The notes beneath the pieces are model-generated. The model had not been told where the DNA came from. It worked only from the letters and a program-made list of their open reading frames with translations, and did not search any database. Both the position numbers and the translations under genes were made by a program. This document shows positions 43,769 to 53,013 of a stretch of 60,427 nt of DNA, piece after piece (the first letter of the stretch is position 1; each line of letters begins with the position of its first letter). Origin of the DNA: Nocardia otitidiscaviarum NBRC 14405 (lineage in GTDB: Bacteria; Actinomycetota; Actinomycetes; Mycobacteriales; Mycobacteriaceae); assembly GCF_000308635.1 (NCBI RefSeq), contig NZ_BAGD01000067.1:1-60427 (forward strand). Direction: 5' to 3'.

Positions 43769-46700
43769 ATGAGCGACGAACTCTTCTCCCTCACCGACAC
43801 GGCGGCGGACCCGCCCACCCCGACCCGCCGTCGCTCCCGCCCGCCCCGCGACCCGGAGCCCGCGAATACCGATACCGCCGTGGATGTGCTGGCCCTACCG
43901 CTCGACGACCTGCCCAGGGGCGCCGGGGCCGAGCGCGCGGCCGGTGCGGCCGACAGCGCCGGACCGGCGCGCGCCGCGCTGTCCGACCCCGAGTCGGACC
44001 GGCACGATACCGTCCCCGAATCGGGTTCGGTCGCCGCCGAAACCTCGCCCGGCGGGCGCACCGAGCACGCCGTGGACCGCCACGGTTCGGGCGCGGTTGC
44101 GCCGGGCGACCAGCCCGACCAACCCGCGCGGACCGAGCAAGGGGCGAACCGCCGTTCGCGGCGCTCCGGCCACCGGGGACCGGGCGATGCGGTCCTCCCG
44201 GCCGAGAACGGTTCGTCCCGAGCGTCGGTCGATCCCGATACCGAAGATGCGTATCCGGACCGGTCGGCCGCGCCGCAGGGTCGGCCGCGCCCGGTCGCGG
44301 ACATCGGGCGAGACACACCGAACGTGGGAGCAGCGGGCGCGAACAGCTCCGCTCGGTCCGATCCGAGTGGGGCCGGAGGCGGCGAAATACCGGCCGCCAC
44401 GGTAGATTCCGGCCCGGAGATCGTTGCCGAGGATACGGGGAGCCGTTCCCGGCGCGAGCCGGTTGCGCCCTCCGCCGCGCCGCAGCGGCGCACCGGCGGG
44501 CCACGTGAGCGTGACGCCGCGCCGGAGAGCCGGTCGGCCGTGCCGCCGATGCTCACTCCGCAGCGGGGACCCAGGTACGACACGACGGGGGAGGGCGGGA
44601 CGCCGGACCGCGCGCCGGGGCCGCAGGGGCGGGCCGAGTCGCGGTTCGATCTGCGGGGGCCGCTGCCCGCCGGGACCATGGTGCTGGAGGCCAGTGCGGG
44701 GACCGGGAAGACGTACGCCATCGTGGGGTTGGCGGTGCGGTATGTGGCCGAGGCGGGGGTGGATATCTCGCAGCTGCTGCTGGTGACGTTCAGTCGGGCG
44801 GCCACCCAGGAACTGCGGGAGCGGACGCGGAACCGGTTCGTGGAGGTGGCGACCGGGCTGGCCGATCCGGAGGCGGCCCGGGAGTCCCGGGATGAGCTGG
44901 TTTCCCTGCTGGCGCAGGCGGATTCGGCGGAGGTGGCGTTGCGGCGGGAGCGGCTGCTGGCGGCGCTGTCGGATTTCGACGCCGGGTCGATCGCCACCAC
45001 GCACAGCTTCTGCCAACGCATGCTGGACGAGCTGGGGCTGGCGGGGGAGCGGGATCCGGGGGCCCGGTTGGTGGAGAGCATCGAGGATGTCGTCGCCACC
45101 GTGGCCGACGATCTGTACGTGAGCCGGTACGCGCGCGACGGCGCGCCGTTCAGCCCGTCGGAGGCGCACGAGCTGGCGGTGTCCGCGGTGGGGGATCGGC
45201 AGTCGATGCTGGTGCCGCAGGCCGAGTACGACGGTGACCCGGCGGCCGAGCGGGTGGCCTTCGCCGAGGCTGTGCGCACGGAAGTGGCCCGCCGCAAACA
45301 ACTTTCGGGCATCCGTGACTTCGACGACCTGCTGGTGCTGCTGCACCGGGTGCTGGCCGACACCGAGCACGGCGAGCGCGCCTGCCGCCGCATCCGGGAC
45401 CGGTTCCAGGTGGCGCTGGTGGACGAATTCCAGGACACCGACCCGCTGCAGTGGGACATCCTGCGCCGCGCCTTCCACGGCCACGCCACCCTCGTGTTGG
45501 TCGGCGACCCCAAACAGGCCATCTACGCCTTCCGGGGCGCGGAGGTGCTCAGCTACCTGACCGCCGTCTCCGTCGCCGACAACCGCCGTGAACTCACCGT
45601 CAACTGGCGCAGCGACGCCGGACTGCTCCAGGCCCTCGCGCACGTGCAGAGCGGAGCGGCCCTGGGTCATCAGGAGATTCGCGTCCACCCGGTCGCCGCC
45701 ACCCGCCCGTGGACCCGGCTGTCCGGCCCGGCCGAAGCCATCACCCCGCTGCGGCTGCGCTGTTTCCCGCGCAGCGGTGCCGGACCGCTCAACAAGTCGG
45801 GCTTCCCCACCGTGGGCCGCCAGCGCGAACGCGTCGCCACCGATGTGGCCGCCGATATCGTGCGCCTGCTCGAATCCGGGGTCACCATCACCACGTCCGC
45901 GGGCGAGCGCCCGGTGGACGCGGGCGATATCGCCGTGCTGGTGCGCACCCACACCCAGCTGAACCTGGTGCGCGCCGCCCTGGAGAAGGCCGGGGTGCCC
46001 TCCGTACTCACCGGCGGGGCCAGCGTGTTCGGCACCGAATCGGCCATGGACTGGCTGTGGGTGCTGCGTGCCCTGGAGCAGCCGCACCGCGCCGACCGTG
46101 TCCGGCTGGCCGCGGGTACCGCCCTGTTCGGCCTGTCCGCCGTCGAGATCGACAGCGGCGGAGCCGATCTCGTCGGCCAGCTGAGCGCCCAGCTGCGCGA
46201 TTCCGCCCGCCTGTTCACCCGCGCCGGATTCGCCGCCGTCTTCGAAAGGCTCTCCGCCGAACGGGAACTCGCACCGCGCCTGCTCGCTCTCGACGGCGGG
46301 GAACGCCAGCTCACCGACCTGCGGCAGCTCGCCCAGCTGCTGGACGAGGCGGCGCTGCGCGAATCCCTCGGCCTCACCGCACTGGCCCGCTGGCTCGCCG
46401 ACCGGGTGCGCGATCCGGCCTCGGGCGCGGTCACCGGCCGCAGTCGCCGCCTGGACCGCGACGCCCGTTCGGTGCAGATCGCCACCGTGCACGCCAGCAA
46501 GGGCCTCGAATTCCCGGTCGTCTACCTGCCTTTCGCGTGGGACTCGATGATGCTGCCCAAGAACGCGGCCCTGCTGTTCCACGACGAGCGGGACCGCCGC
46601 GTGCTCGATGTCGGCGGCCCCGACGCTCCCGGCCACGCTCAGCGCAAGCGGTGCGCCGAGGCCGAGGCGGCGGGGGAGGAGCTGCGGCTGCTGTACGTGG

Positions 46701-47947
46701 CGCTCACCCGCGCCGGCGCGCAGGTGGTGGCCTGGTGGGCGCCCAGCTACAACACCGCCACCGGCCCGCTGCACCGCATGCTGTTCGGCCGCGAACCCGG
46801 CGGCGACGAGGTCGCCGACAAGGTGGCGGTGCCCGCCGATCACGTTGCCCTGGACCGCATCACCACCTGGGCCGCCGCCGCCGGAGACGGCGTGATCACG
46901 GTGGAACCGGTGGACCGGGCGCGGGCGGCCCGACTGGTGGCCGCCACTACCGACGGCGCGGTCGGTGAGCTCGCCGCCGCGCGCTTCGACCGGGTACTCG
47001 ACCACGACTGGCGGCGCACGTCCTATTCGGCGCTCACCGCCGGAGCCCACGACCACGCACCCACCACCGACACCCCGGACGGGCGCGGCATCGCCGACGA
47101 ACCCGACGCGCCGAGCGTGCTCGCCGACGCCGCGGTCCCCGCGACGGCCGCGCCCTCGCTCATGAACGATCTGCCCTACGGTGCCGAATTCGGTACCCTC
47201 GTGCACGAGGTGCTGGAGTACGTCGACACCGACGCCCCCGACCTCGCCGCCGAGATCCGCGACCGCACCGCGCACGCCGTGGCCGAGCAGATGTTCGATG
47301 CCGACCCCGAGGTGCTGTCGCGGGCACTGCTGGCGGTCATGCGCACCCCGATCGGCTTCGGCTGCCTCGCCGACATCCCCACCCGCGACCGGCTCAGCGA
47401 ACTCGACTTCGAACTGCCCCTCGCCGGGGGCGACACCCCGGCCCGCGAGCGGGTGACGGTGCCCCATATCGCCACCCTGCTGCGCCGCCATCTCCCGCCC
47501 GGCGATCCGCTGGCCGACTATGCCGATCAGCTCGCCGATCTGGACGACACCCCGCTGCGCGGCTACCTCACCGGAAGTATCGACGCCGTGCTGCGCATTC
47601 CGGGCCCGCGCTTCGTGGTGGTCGACTACAAGACCAACCGCCTCGGCACCGGCGGCCTCACCGTCGCCCACTACACCCACGAACAGATGGCCGCCGAGAT
47701 GATGCGCTCCCACTACCCGCTCCAGGCGATCCTGTATTCGGTTGCCCTGCACCGCTATCTGCGCTGGCGGCTGCCCGACTACGCCCCGGAGCGCCACCTC
47801 GGCGGCATCCGCTACCTGTTCGTGCGCGGCATGATCGGCCCCGACACCCCGGACGGTGCGGGCGTTTTCGACTGGGAGCCGCCCGCCGCGCTGGTGGTCG
47901 AGCTGTCCGCCCTGCTGGCGGGCGAGACGGGCGGAGGACGGGCATGA
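43769..47947 (+). CDS. recB: Exodeoxyribonuclease V subunit beta (RecB) with long N-terminal extension
   Basis: 1392-residue helicase-nuclease. Walker A ASAGTGKTYA has its lysine at K314 (normally near 30); then DEFQDTDPLQW, HASKGLEFPVVYLPF and LLYVALTRAG for the UvrD-like motor, and the C-terminal nuclease with VVDYKTNRLG (Asp and Lys of the D-x-K site) and YPLQAILYSVALHRYLR. Residues about 12-290 are an added, low-complexity, probably disordered segment (Ala, Pro, Arg, Asp, Gly rich) placed between the usual first residues (MSDELFSLTD) and FDLRGPLPAGT. Starts 19 bp after recC. Confidence 0.95.
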   Translation: MSDELFSLTDTAADPPTPTRRRSRPPRDPEPANTDTAVDVLALPLDDLPRGAGAERAAGAADSAGPARAALSDPESDRHDTVPESGSVAAETSPGGRTEHAVDRHGSGAVAPGDQPDQPARTEQGANRRSRRSGHRGPGDAVLPAENGSSRASVDPDTEDAYPDRSAAPQGRPRPVADIGRDTPNVGAAGANSSARSDPSGAGGGEIPAATVDSGPEIVAEDTGSRSRREPVAPSAAPQRRTGGPRERDAAPESRSAVPPMLTPQRGPRYDTTGEGGTPDRAPGPQGRAESRFDLRGPLPAGTMVLEASAGTGKTYAIVGLAVRYVAEAGVDISQLLLVTFSRAATQELRERTRNRFVEVATGLADPEAARESRDELVSLLAQADSAEVALRRERLLAALSDFDAGSIATTHSFCQRMLDELGLAGERDPGARLVESIEDVVATVADDLYVSRYARDGAPFSPSEAHELAVSAVGDRQSMLVPQAEYDGDPAAERVAFAEAVRTEVARRKQLSGIRDFDDLLVLLHRVLADTEHGERACRRIRDRFQVALVDEFQDTDPLQWDILRRAFHGHATLVLVGDPKQAIYAFRGAEVLSYLTAVSVADNRRELTVNWRSDAGLLQALAHVQSGAALGHQEIRVHPVAATRPWTRLSGPAEAITPLRLRCFPRSGAGPLNKSGFPTVGRQRERVATDVAADIVRLLESGVTITTSAGERPVDAGDIAVLVRTHTQLNLVRAALEKAGVPSVLTGGASVFGTESAMDWLWVLRALEQPHRADRVRLAAGTALFGLSAVEIDSGGADLVGQLSAQLRDSARLFTRAGFAAVFERLSAERELAPRLLALDGGERQLTDLRQLAQLLDEAALRESLGLTALARWLADRVRDPASGAVTGRSRRLDRDARSVQIATVHASKGLEFPVVYLPFAWDSMMLPKNAALLFHDERDRRVLDVGGPDAPGHAQRKRCAEAEAAGEELRLLYVALTRAGAQVVAWWAPSYNTATGPLHRMLFGREPGGDEVADKVAVPADHVALDRITTWAAAAGDGVITVEPVDRARAARLVAATTDGAVGELAAARFDRVLDHDWRRTSYSALTAGAHDHAPTTDTPDGRGIADEPDAPSVLADAAVPATAAPSLMNDLPYGAEFGTLVHEVLEYVDTDAPDLAAEIRDRTAHAVAEQMFDADPEVLSRALLAVMRTPIGFGCLADIPTRDRLSELDFELPLAGGDTPARERVTVPHIATLLRRHLPPGDPLADYADQLADLDDTPLRGYLTGSIDAVLRIPGPRFVVVDYKTNRLGTGGLTVAHYTHEQMAAEMMRSHYPLQAILYSVALHRYLRWRLPDYAPERHLGGIRYLFVRGMIGPDTPDGAGVFDWEPPAALVVELSALLAGETGGGRA

Positions 47948-47981
47948 CGGTCGGGCAGGGGCGAAGGGTGGTGACCGGGCG

Positions 47982-49859
47982 ATGACGTCGATCGCGGTGG
48001 CGCAGCGCGGCACCGGGCCGCTGCGCACCTTCAACGAGGCGGGTGTGCTGTCCGCCGCCGATGTGCACGTCGCCGTGCGGCTGGGGCGGCTGGGCCGGGA
48101 GGATTCACCCCTCGTCCTGTTCGCGACCGCGCTGGCGGTGCGCGCCGTGCGCTCCGGATCGGTCTGTCTGGAGCTGCGGCGCATGCACGAGATCGGCGTG
48201 GACGCCGAGGGGACCGAGGAGTCGGCCATCGACCCCGCCACCCTGCCCTGGCCCGATGTGGACGCCGTCATCGCGGCGCTGCGGGTGAGCCCGCTGGTGT
48301 GCGGCAGCCCGGCCGGACCGCTCACCCCGCTGCGCCTGGTCGACACACCCGCCGGACCGCTGCTCTACCTGAGCCGCTACTACCAGCAGGAACAGACCAT
48401 CCGCCGGGTGCTCACCGAACGCGCCGCCACCCATCCCATGGTGGACGCGGAACTGGTTCGGCGCGAACTGGATCGGCTCTTCCCCGATCAGACCGGGCCG
48501 GGGGAGCCGCCCGACCGGCAGCGGCTGGCCGCGGCGCTGGCCGCCACCCAGTGGACCACCGTGGTCGCCGGTGGCCCCGGCACCGGCAAGACCCACACCA
48601 TCGCGCGGGTGCTGGCGCTGCTGGTGGCGCATCAGCAGGCCGCCCCGGGCGCGCCTGCGCTGCGCATCGCCCTGGCCGCGCCGACCGGCAAGGCCGCCGC
48701 CCGCCTCCAGGAGTCGGTGCGGGAGCAGGCCGGGGATATCGGCCTGCCGGAACTCACCGCCGCCACCCTGCACCGCCTGCTGGGTTGGCAGCGCGGCGGC
48801 GCGTCCCGCTTCCGGCACAACGAATTCAACCGCCTGCCCTACGACGTGATCGTGGTGGACGAGACCTCCATGGTGTCGCTGACCATGATGAGCCACCTGC
48901 TGCCCGCCGTCCGCGCGGACGCCCGCCTCGTCCTGGTCGGCGATCCGGACCAGCTGGCCTCGGTGGACGCGGGCGCGGTGCTGGCCGACCTGGTCGCCGG
49001 ACCCGTACCGGGACAGGCGAATCCGGCGCTGGACCGGATCCTCGGCACGGACTTGTCCGCCACCGCCGCCCATCCGGACGCGCTGTCCGGGCGGGAACGG
49101 GAACGCCTGCGCGGCGGCATCGTCCGGCTCACCCGGGGCCGCCGCTTCGGCGGCCGCATCGCCGAACTGGCGGTGGCCGTGCGCGCGGGTGACGCCGACG
49201 CCGCCCTCGCGCTGCTGGCCGACGGCGGCCACGAACTGTCCCTGCACGCCCCCGAGGACGTCACCGAGGTGCGCGAGGACGTGCTGCGCGCCTCCGGCGA
49301 CGCCACCGACGCGGCCCTGCTCGGCGATGCTGCCGCCGCGCTCACGGCCCTGGAATCGCATCGCCTGCTGTGCGCGCACCGGCAGGGCCCCTACGGCGTG
49401 GAGCGCTGGGACCGGCTCGCCGCCAGCTGGGTCACCGCCGCCGGTATCGCCTCCGATCCCGGTGCGGGACAGTGGTATCCGGGCCAGCCGCTGCTGGTCA
49501 CCGCCAACGACCACGAGGCCCGCATCTACAACGGCGACACCGGCGTGATCGTGCGCGCGCCCGACGGCACCCTGCGCGCCGCCCTGCAGCGCGGCACCGA
49601 ACCGTATCTGGTGCACCCCACCCAGTTCCCGGGCGTCACCACCGTGTACGCCATGACCATCCACCGTAGCCAGGGCAGCCAGTACGACACCGTCTCGGTG
49701 GTGCTGCCCGGACCCGAATCCACGCTGCTCACCAGGGAATTGCTGTACACGGCCATCACCCGCGCGCGCAAGCGGGTCCGGATCATCGGCACCGAGGAGT
49801 CCATTCGCTCCGGCATCGACCGCCGGGTACTGCGCGCGAGCGGACTGCGCGTGAACTAG
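47982..49859 (+). CDS. recD: Exodeoxyribonuclease V subunit alpha (RecD)
   Basis: 625-residue 5'-3' helicase subunit of RecBCD. Walker A GGPGTGKTHT (K203), motif APTGKAAARLQESV, Walker B-like VIVVDETSMVSLTMMSHLL, VLVGDPDQLASVDAGAVLADL and the C-terminal AMTIHRSQGSQYDTVSVVLP with LLYTAITRARKRVRIIG. ATG at 47982, 34 bp after recB. The upstream frame reading through the end of recB is not family-like and was excluded. Last gene of the operon. Confidence 0.95.
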   Translation: MTSIAVAQRGTGPLRTFNEAGVLSAADVHVAVRLGRLGREDSPLVLFATALAVRAVRSGSVCLELRRMHEIGVDAEGTEESAIDPATLPWPDVDAVIAALRVSPLVCGSPAGPLTPLRLVDTPAGPLLYLSRYYQQEQTIRRVLTERAATHPMVDAELVRRELDRLFPDQTGPGEPPDRQRLAAALAATQWTTVVAGGPGTGKTHTIARVLALLVAHQQAAPGAPALRIALAAPTGKAAARLQESVREQAGDIGLPELTAATLHRLLGWQRGGASRFRHNEFNRLPYDVIVVDETSMVSLTMMSHLLPAVRADARLVLVGDPDQLASVDAGAVLADLVAGPVPGQANPALDRILGTDLSATAAHPDALSGRERERLRGGIVRLTRGRRFGGRIAELAVAVRAGDADAALALLADGGHELSLHAPEDVTEVREDVLRASGDATDAALLGDAAAALTALESHRLLCAHRQGPYGVERWDRLAASWVTAAGIASDPGAGQWYPGQPLLVTANDHEARIYNGDTGVIVRAPDGTLRAALQRGTEPYLVHPTQFPGVTTVYAMTIHRSQGSQYDTVSVVLPGPESTLLTRELLYTAITRARKRVRIIGTEESIRSGIDRRVLRASGLRVN

Positions 49860-49895
49860 ACCGCTGATTCGTCCGTTTGGAGCAGACTGGGGGAT

Positions 49896-50741
49896 ATGGG
49901 AATGCCTGCCGAATTCGAGGGAACCAGCGAGACGATCATCGCCGCCGACGGCACGCCGATCGCCTTTCACACCACCGGGCACGGCCCGGGGGTGATCGTG
50001 ATTCCGGGGGCGCTGTCGGTGGCCGCGGGTTTCGCCCGCTTCGCCCGTACCCTGGGGGAGCGATTCACGGTCCACATCATGGAGCGGCGCGGCCGCGGCG
50101 ACAGCGGGCCGCAGGGGGAGGACTACAGCATCGACACCGAACTCGAGGATCTGCGCGCACTGCGCGACAAGACCGGCGCGACCCTGCTGGTCGGGCACAG
50201 CTACGGCGGGCTCATCGCCCTGGAGGCGGCGCGGGACCCGGAGATCCGGAAGGTCGCGGTGTACGAACCCGGTGTCTCCGTCAACGGTTCGATGCCCTCG
50301 AACTGGATTCCGTCCTATGAGAAGTATCTGCGGCAGGACAAGCCCTGGAAGGCGTTCGTGCAGTACCTGCGTGCGGTCGGCCCGGAGGGCATCCGCCGCG
50401 TGCCGAAGTGGATGCTGGAGCGCGCCATGCCGTTGGCCATGAAAGCGCCTGAGCGCGACATCATCTCGAGTCTGCTGTGGGAAAATCTGCGCGAGCACCG
50501 CGAGGTCATCCGTCTGGACGACACCTATCCGCACTATCGCGACATCACGGCGGAGGTGCTGCTCATGGACGGCGACCGCGACCGGCTCGCCCGCGACGAC
50601 GCCGACCGCGACCGGATCGCCGAGGTCATCCCGCACTGCGTCCGCTACACCTTCCGGGGCCTCGACCACTTCGGCATCGACAAGAACGATCCGGCCCTGG
50701 TGGCCGCCACCGTCGCCGAATTCCTCGATACGCCTGAGTGA
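49896..50741 (+). CDS. Alpha/beta hydrolase
   Basis: 281-residue alpha/beta-fold hydrolase. Nucleophile elbow GHSYGG (S102), oxyanion region VIPGALSVAAGF, acid in VLLMDGDRDRL and catalytic His in FRGLDHFGIDKND. The proteins it resembles are small esterase/haloperoxidase-like enzymes of unknown substrate. ATG at 49896, 36 bp after recD, so it may be read through from the rec operon although its function seems unrelated. Convergent with the MFS gene, separated by 19 bp. Confidence 0.87.
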   Translation: MGMPAEFEGTSETIIAADGTPIAFHTTGHGPGVIVIPGALSVAAGFARFARTLGERFTVHIMERRGRGDSGPQGEDYSIDTELEDLRALRDKTGATLLVGHSYGGLIALEAARDPEIRKVAVYEPGVSVNGSMPSNWIPSYEKYLRQDKPWKAFVQYLRAVGPEGIRRVPKWMLERAMPLAMKAPERDIISSLLWENLREHREVIRLDDTYPHYRDITAEVLLMDGDRDRLARDDADRDRIAEVIPHCVRYTFRGLDHFGIDKNDPALVAATVAEFLDTPE

Positions 50742-50760
50742 TTCGGCGACGGATCGCGAA

Positions 50761-52176
50761 CTAGACCGCCGGTTCGGCAGCGGGCGCGGGCTGCCGGGCC
50801 GGTGCGCGCAGGATGAGCGCGGCGGCTACGGCCCCGATCGCGAGCAGTGCCGCCGCCAGCCGCAGCGCGGTGGTGTACCCGTCGGCGAGCACGTCGGGCG
50901 CGCCGCTGTCGCCGATGACGGTCGCGGCCGTGGTGGCCAGCACCGCCAGCCCCAGTGAGCCGCCGAGTTGCCGTGCGCTGTTGAGGATTCCGGAGGCCAG
51001 CCCCGACTGCTCGGCGGGCACGCCGCTGACGGCCGCGACTCCCATCGCCACCGTGGCCGCGCCCACCCCGATGCTCGCCACCATCGACGGACCCAGCACC
51101 GCGACCAGGAAATGCGATGTGGGAGTGGTGAATCCGAACCACAGCAGACCCGCTGCCCCCAGCAGCCCGCCGATCAGCAGCACCGGGCGCGGACCGTATT
51201 TCGGCGCGGTGAGCATGGCGACCCGCAGGCCGATGCCCACGCCGAGGCAGAACGGCACGAAGGCCAGCCCGGTCGCCACCGGCGAGTAGCCCAGCACCCG
51301 CTGCATGAGCAGGGAGACGAAGTAGAAGCTCGCGAACTGCGCCGAGGCCAGCATGAACCCGAAGACGGTGGCCCCGACGAGGGAGCGGCGGCGCAGGAAG
51401 CCCAGCGGCACCAGGGGATCGGCGGTGCGCGCCTCCACCAGTGCGAAGGCGACCAGGGCGAGCGCTCCGGCCGCCGCCCAGCCGAGGGTGCGCGCCGAGG
51501 TCCAGCCGTGCTCCTCGGTCGAGATCACCGCCACCACCAGCGCGGTCACGCCCGCGGTGACCAGTGCCGCGCCCGGCAGGTCCAGACCTGCGCGCCGCGT
51601 CACGTCCCGGTGGGCGACGGCGCGCAGCACCGCGGCCGCGGCCAGCACCGCGAAGAGCACGTTCACCCACATGACCGCCCGCCAGCCGACGTACTCGGTG
51701 AGCAACCCGCTCAGCACCACACCGGCGGCGCCGCCCGCCGCGCCCGCGCCGCCCCAGACCGCCATGGCCTTGGAACGCGCCGGGCCCTCGGCGAATTCGG
51801 AGGTGACCAGGGCCAGTGACATCGGCGCGAGCACCGCCGCGGCCACGCCCTGGACGGCGCGGGCGGTGCGCAGTTCCCACGCGTGCTGGGCGAGCCCGCC
51901 CCAGGCGCTGGCGAGTGCGAAGACCGCCAGGCTACCCAGCAGCAGGGTGCGGCGGCTCACCAGGTCGGCCAGCCGCCCGCCCAACAGCATGAGGCCCGCG
52001 AAGGTGAGCAGGTAGGCGTTGATCACCCAACTCAGCCCGGAGCCGCTGAAGTGCAGGTCGGCGTCGATATCCGGGAGCGCCACATTGACGATCGACAGAT
52101 CGAGGGACACCAGGAACATGACGGTGAAGACGACGGCGAGCGTCCAGCCCGCCCGGCCGTCGGGGCGATCGGTCAC
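50761..52176 (-). CDS. MFS transporter, DHA2 drug efflux type
   Basis: 471-residue, 14-helix major facilitator. Motif D-like start VFTVMFLVSLDLSIVNVALPDIDADL (typical EmrB/QacA), motif A GGRLADLVSRRTLLLGS and motif C-like region GGAGAAGGAAGVVLSGLLTEYVGWRAVMWVNVLFA. GTG at 52176 is preferred because GGAGG lies 5 nt upstream; ATG at 52188 would add four residues. Divergent from a TetR gene with a palindrome between, so probably repressed by it. Substrate likely an antibiotic or dye. Confidence 0.9.
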   Translation of the reverse strand: MTDRPDGRAGWTLAVVFTVMFLVSLDLSIVNVALPDIDADLHFSGSGLSWVINAYLLTFAGLMLLGGRLADLVSRRTLLLGSLAVFALASAWGGLAQHAWELRTARAVQGVAAAVLAPMSLALVTSEFAEGPARSKAMAVWGGAGAAGGAAGVVLSGLLTEYVGWRAVMWVNVLFAVLAAAAVLRAVAHRDVTRRAGLDLPGAALVTAGVTALVVAVISTEEHGWTSARTLGWAAAGALALVAFALVEARTADPLVPLGFLRRRSLVGATVFGFMLASAQFASFYFVSLLMQRVLGYSPVATGLAFVPFCLGVGIGLRVAMLTAPKYGPRPVLLIGGLLGAAGLLWFGFTTPTSHFLVAVLGPSMVASIGVGAATVAMGVAAVSGVPAEQSGLASGILNSARQLGGSLGLAVLATTAATVIGDSGAPDVLADGYTTALRLAAALLAIGAVAAALILRAPARQPAPAAEPAV

Positions 52177-52189
52177 GGCAACCTCCATA

Positions 52190-52212
52190 ATTAAATAACG
52201 CGTGTGTTTAAT
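52190..52212. promoter_or_regulatory. Imperfect palindrome in MFS/TetR divergent promoter
   Basis: A 23-bp dyad with perfect ATTAAA/TTTAAT outer arms (52190-52195 and 52207-52212) and a partly symmetric centre lies between the two divergent genes. It is a candidate TetR operator. A second inverted repeat, GTTAG/CTAAC, lies at 52216-52231. Confidence 0.6.
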
Positions 52213-52259
52213 ACGGTTAGCACAGCCTAACTCCGGTGTCGAGAGGGTGATTTCGCAGA

Positions 52260-52979
52260 ATGGGAGCCATGGCCGACAGTGCGACCACACCCCGGCGGCG
52301 CGGCCGACCCGTGCGCGTGAGCAGGGCAGACATCATCGCCGCGACCACGCGGCTGCTGGCCGCGGGAGGTAAGGACGCGTTCAGCATGCGCAAACTCGCC
52401 GATGAACTCGGCGTCAGCACCGCCGCCGTCTACCACCACTTCCCGGCGCAGGCGCAGCTGTTCATCGCCGTGCTCAGCGCCCGCGCCGAGGAACTGCCCG
52501 CGCCTCGACTGCCGCAGGATCCGCGCGAACGCCTGGTCGCGCTCATCGCCTATCTCATCGACATACTCCAGGAGCTGCCGTGGGTGGCCGAGCTGCTGGT
52601 GGGCGGGGAGTCCTTCGGCCGCGCCGCGCTCTGGATCCTGGACGAGTTCATCCGCAGTGCACGGGCATTGGGCGCCAGCCCGCAGTACGCCGCCTACATG
52701 TACTCCGCACTGTGGCGCTTCGTGCTCGGTGAGCTGCTCATGCGGCGCGCCGACGCCGAGCGCGTGGCCGCGCCGGCGGACGCCCGGCCGCCCCGATGGA
52801 CCGAGTTCGTGACCCCGGAGGATCTGGCCGAATTCCCGGAGGTGCGCGACATCCTGCCGCAGTGGAGCGCGGTGCGGGAACTGCTGCCCGGCGATACGGC
52901 GATCCGGAGGTTCGTGGACGGCCTGCTCAGTGGCATCGATACCCTGGAGTCGGGTGCGCAGGGCACCGACCGGCACTGA
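52260..52979 (+). CDS. TetR/AcrR family transcriptional regulator
   Basis: 239-residue repressor. HTH: RVSRADIIAATTRLLAAGGKDAFSMRKLADELGVSTAAVYHHFPAQAQLFIAVL (residues about 18-71), and a C-terminal ligand-binding domain with EEL...IAYLIDILQELPWVAELL. Either ATG 52260 or ATG 52269 (GGGAG just upstream) may be used. Divergent from the DHA2 exporter, which is its likely target. Confidence 0.9.
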   Translation: MGAMADSATTPRRRGRPVRVSRADIIAATTRLLAAGGKDAFSMRKLADELGVSTAAVYHHFPAQAQLFIAVLSARAEELPAPRLPQDPRERLVALIAYLIDILQELPWVAELLVGGESFGRAALWILDEFIRSARALGASPQYAAYMYSALWRFVLGELLMRRADAERVAAPADARPPRWTEFVTPEDLAEFPEVRDILPQWSAVRELLPGDTAIRRFVDGLLSGIDTLESGAQGTDRH

Positions 52980-53013
52980 TGCCGGTTCGGCGGAAGCAGC
53001 GAGGACGGGAACG

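Noticed and set aside
41128..48346. Very long minus-strand open frames opposite recC and recB (up to about 1480 codons)
   Set aside because: They lie antisense to clear recCBD genes; in very GC-rich DNA the opposite frames are open by codon bias. Their products are Gly/Arg/Val/Gln-rich without domains.
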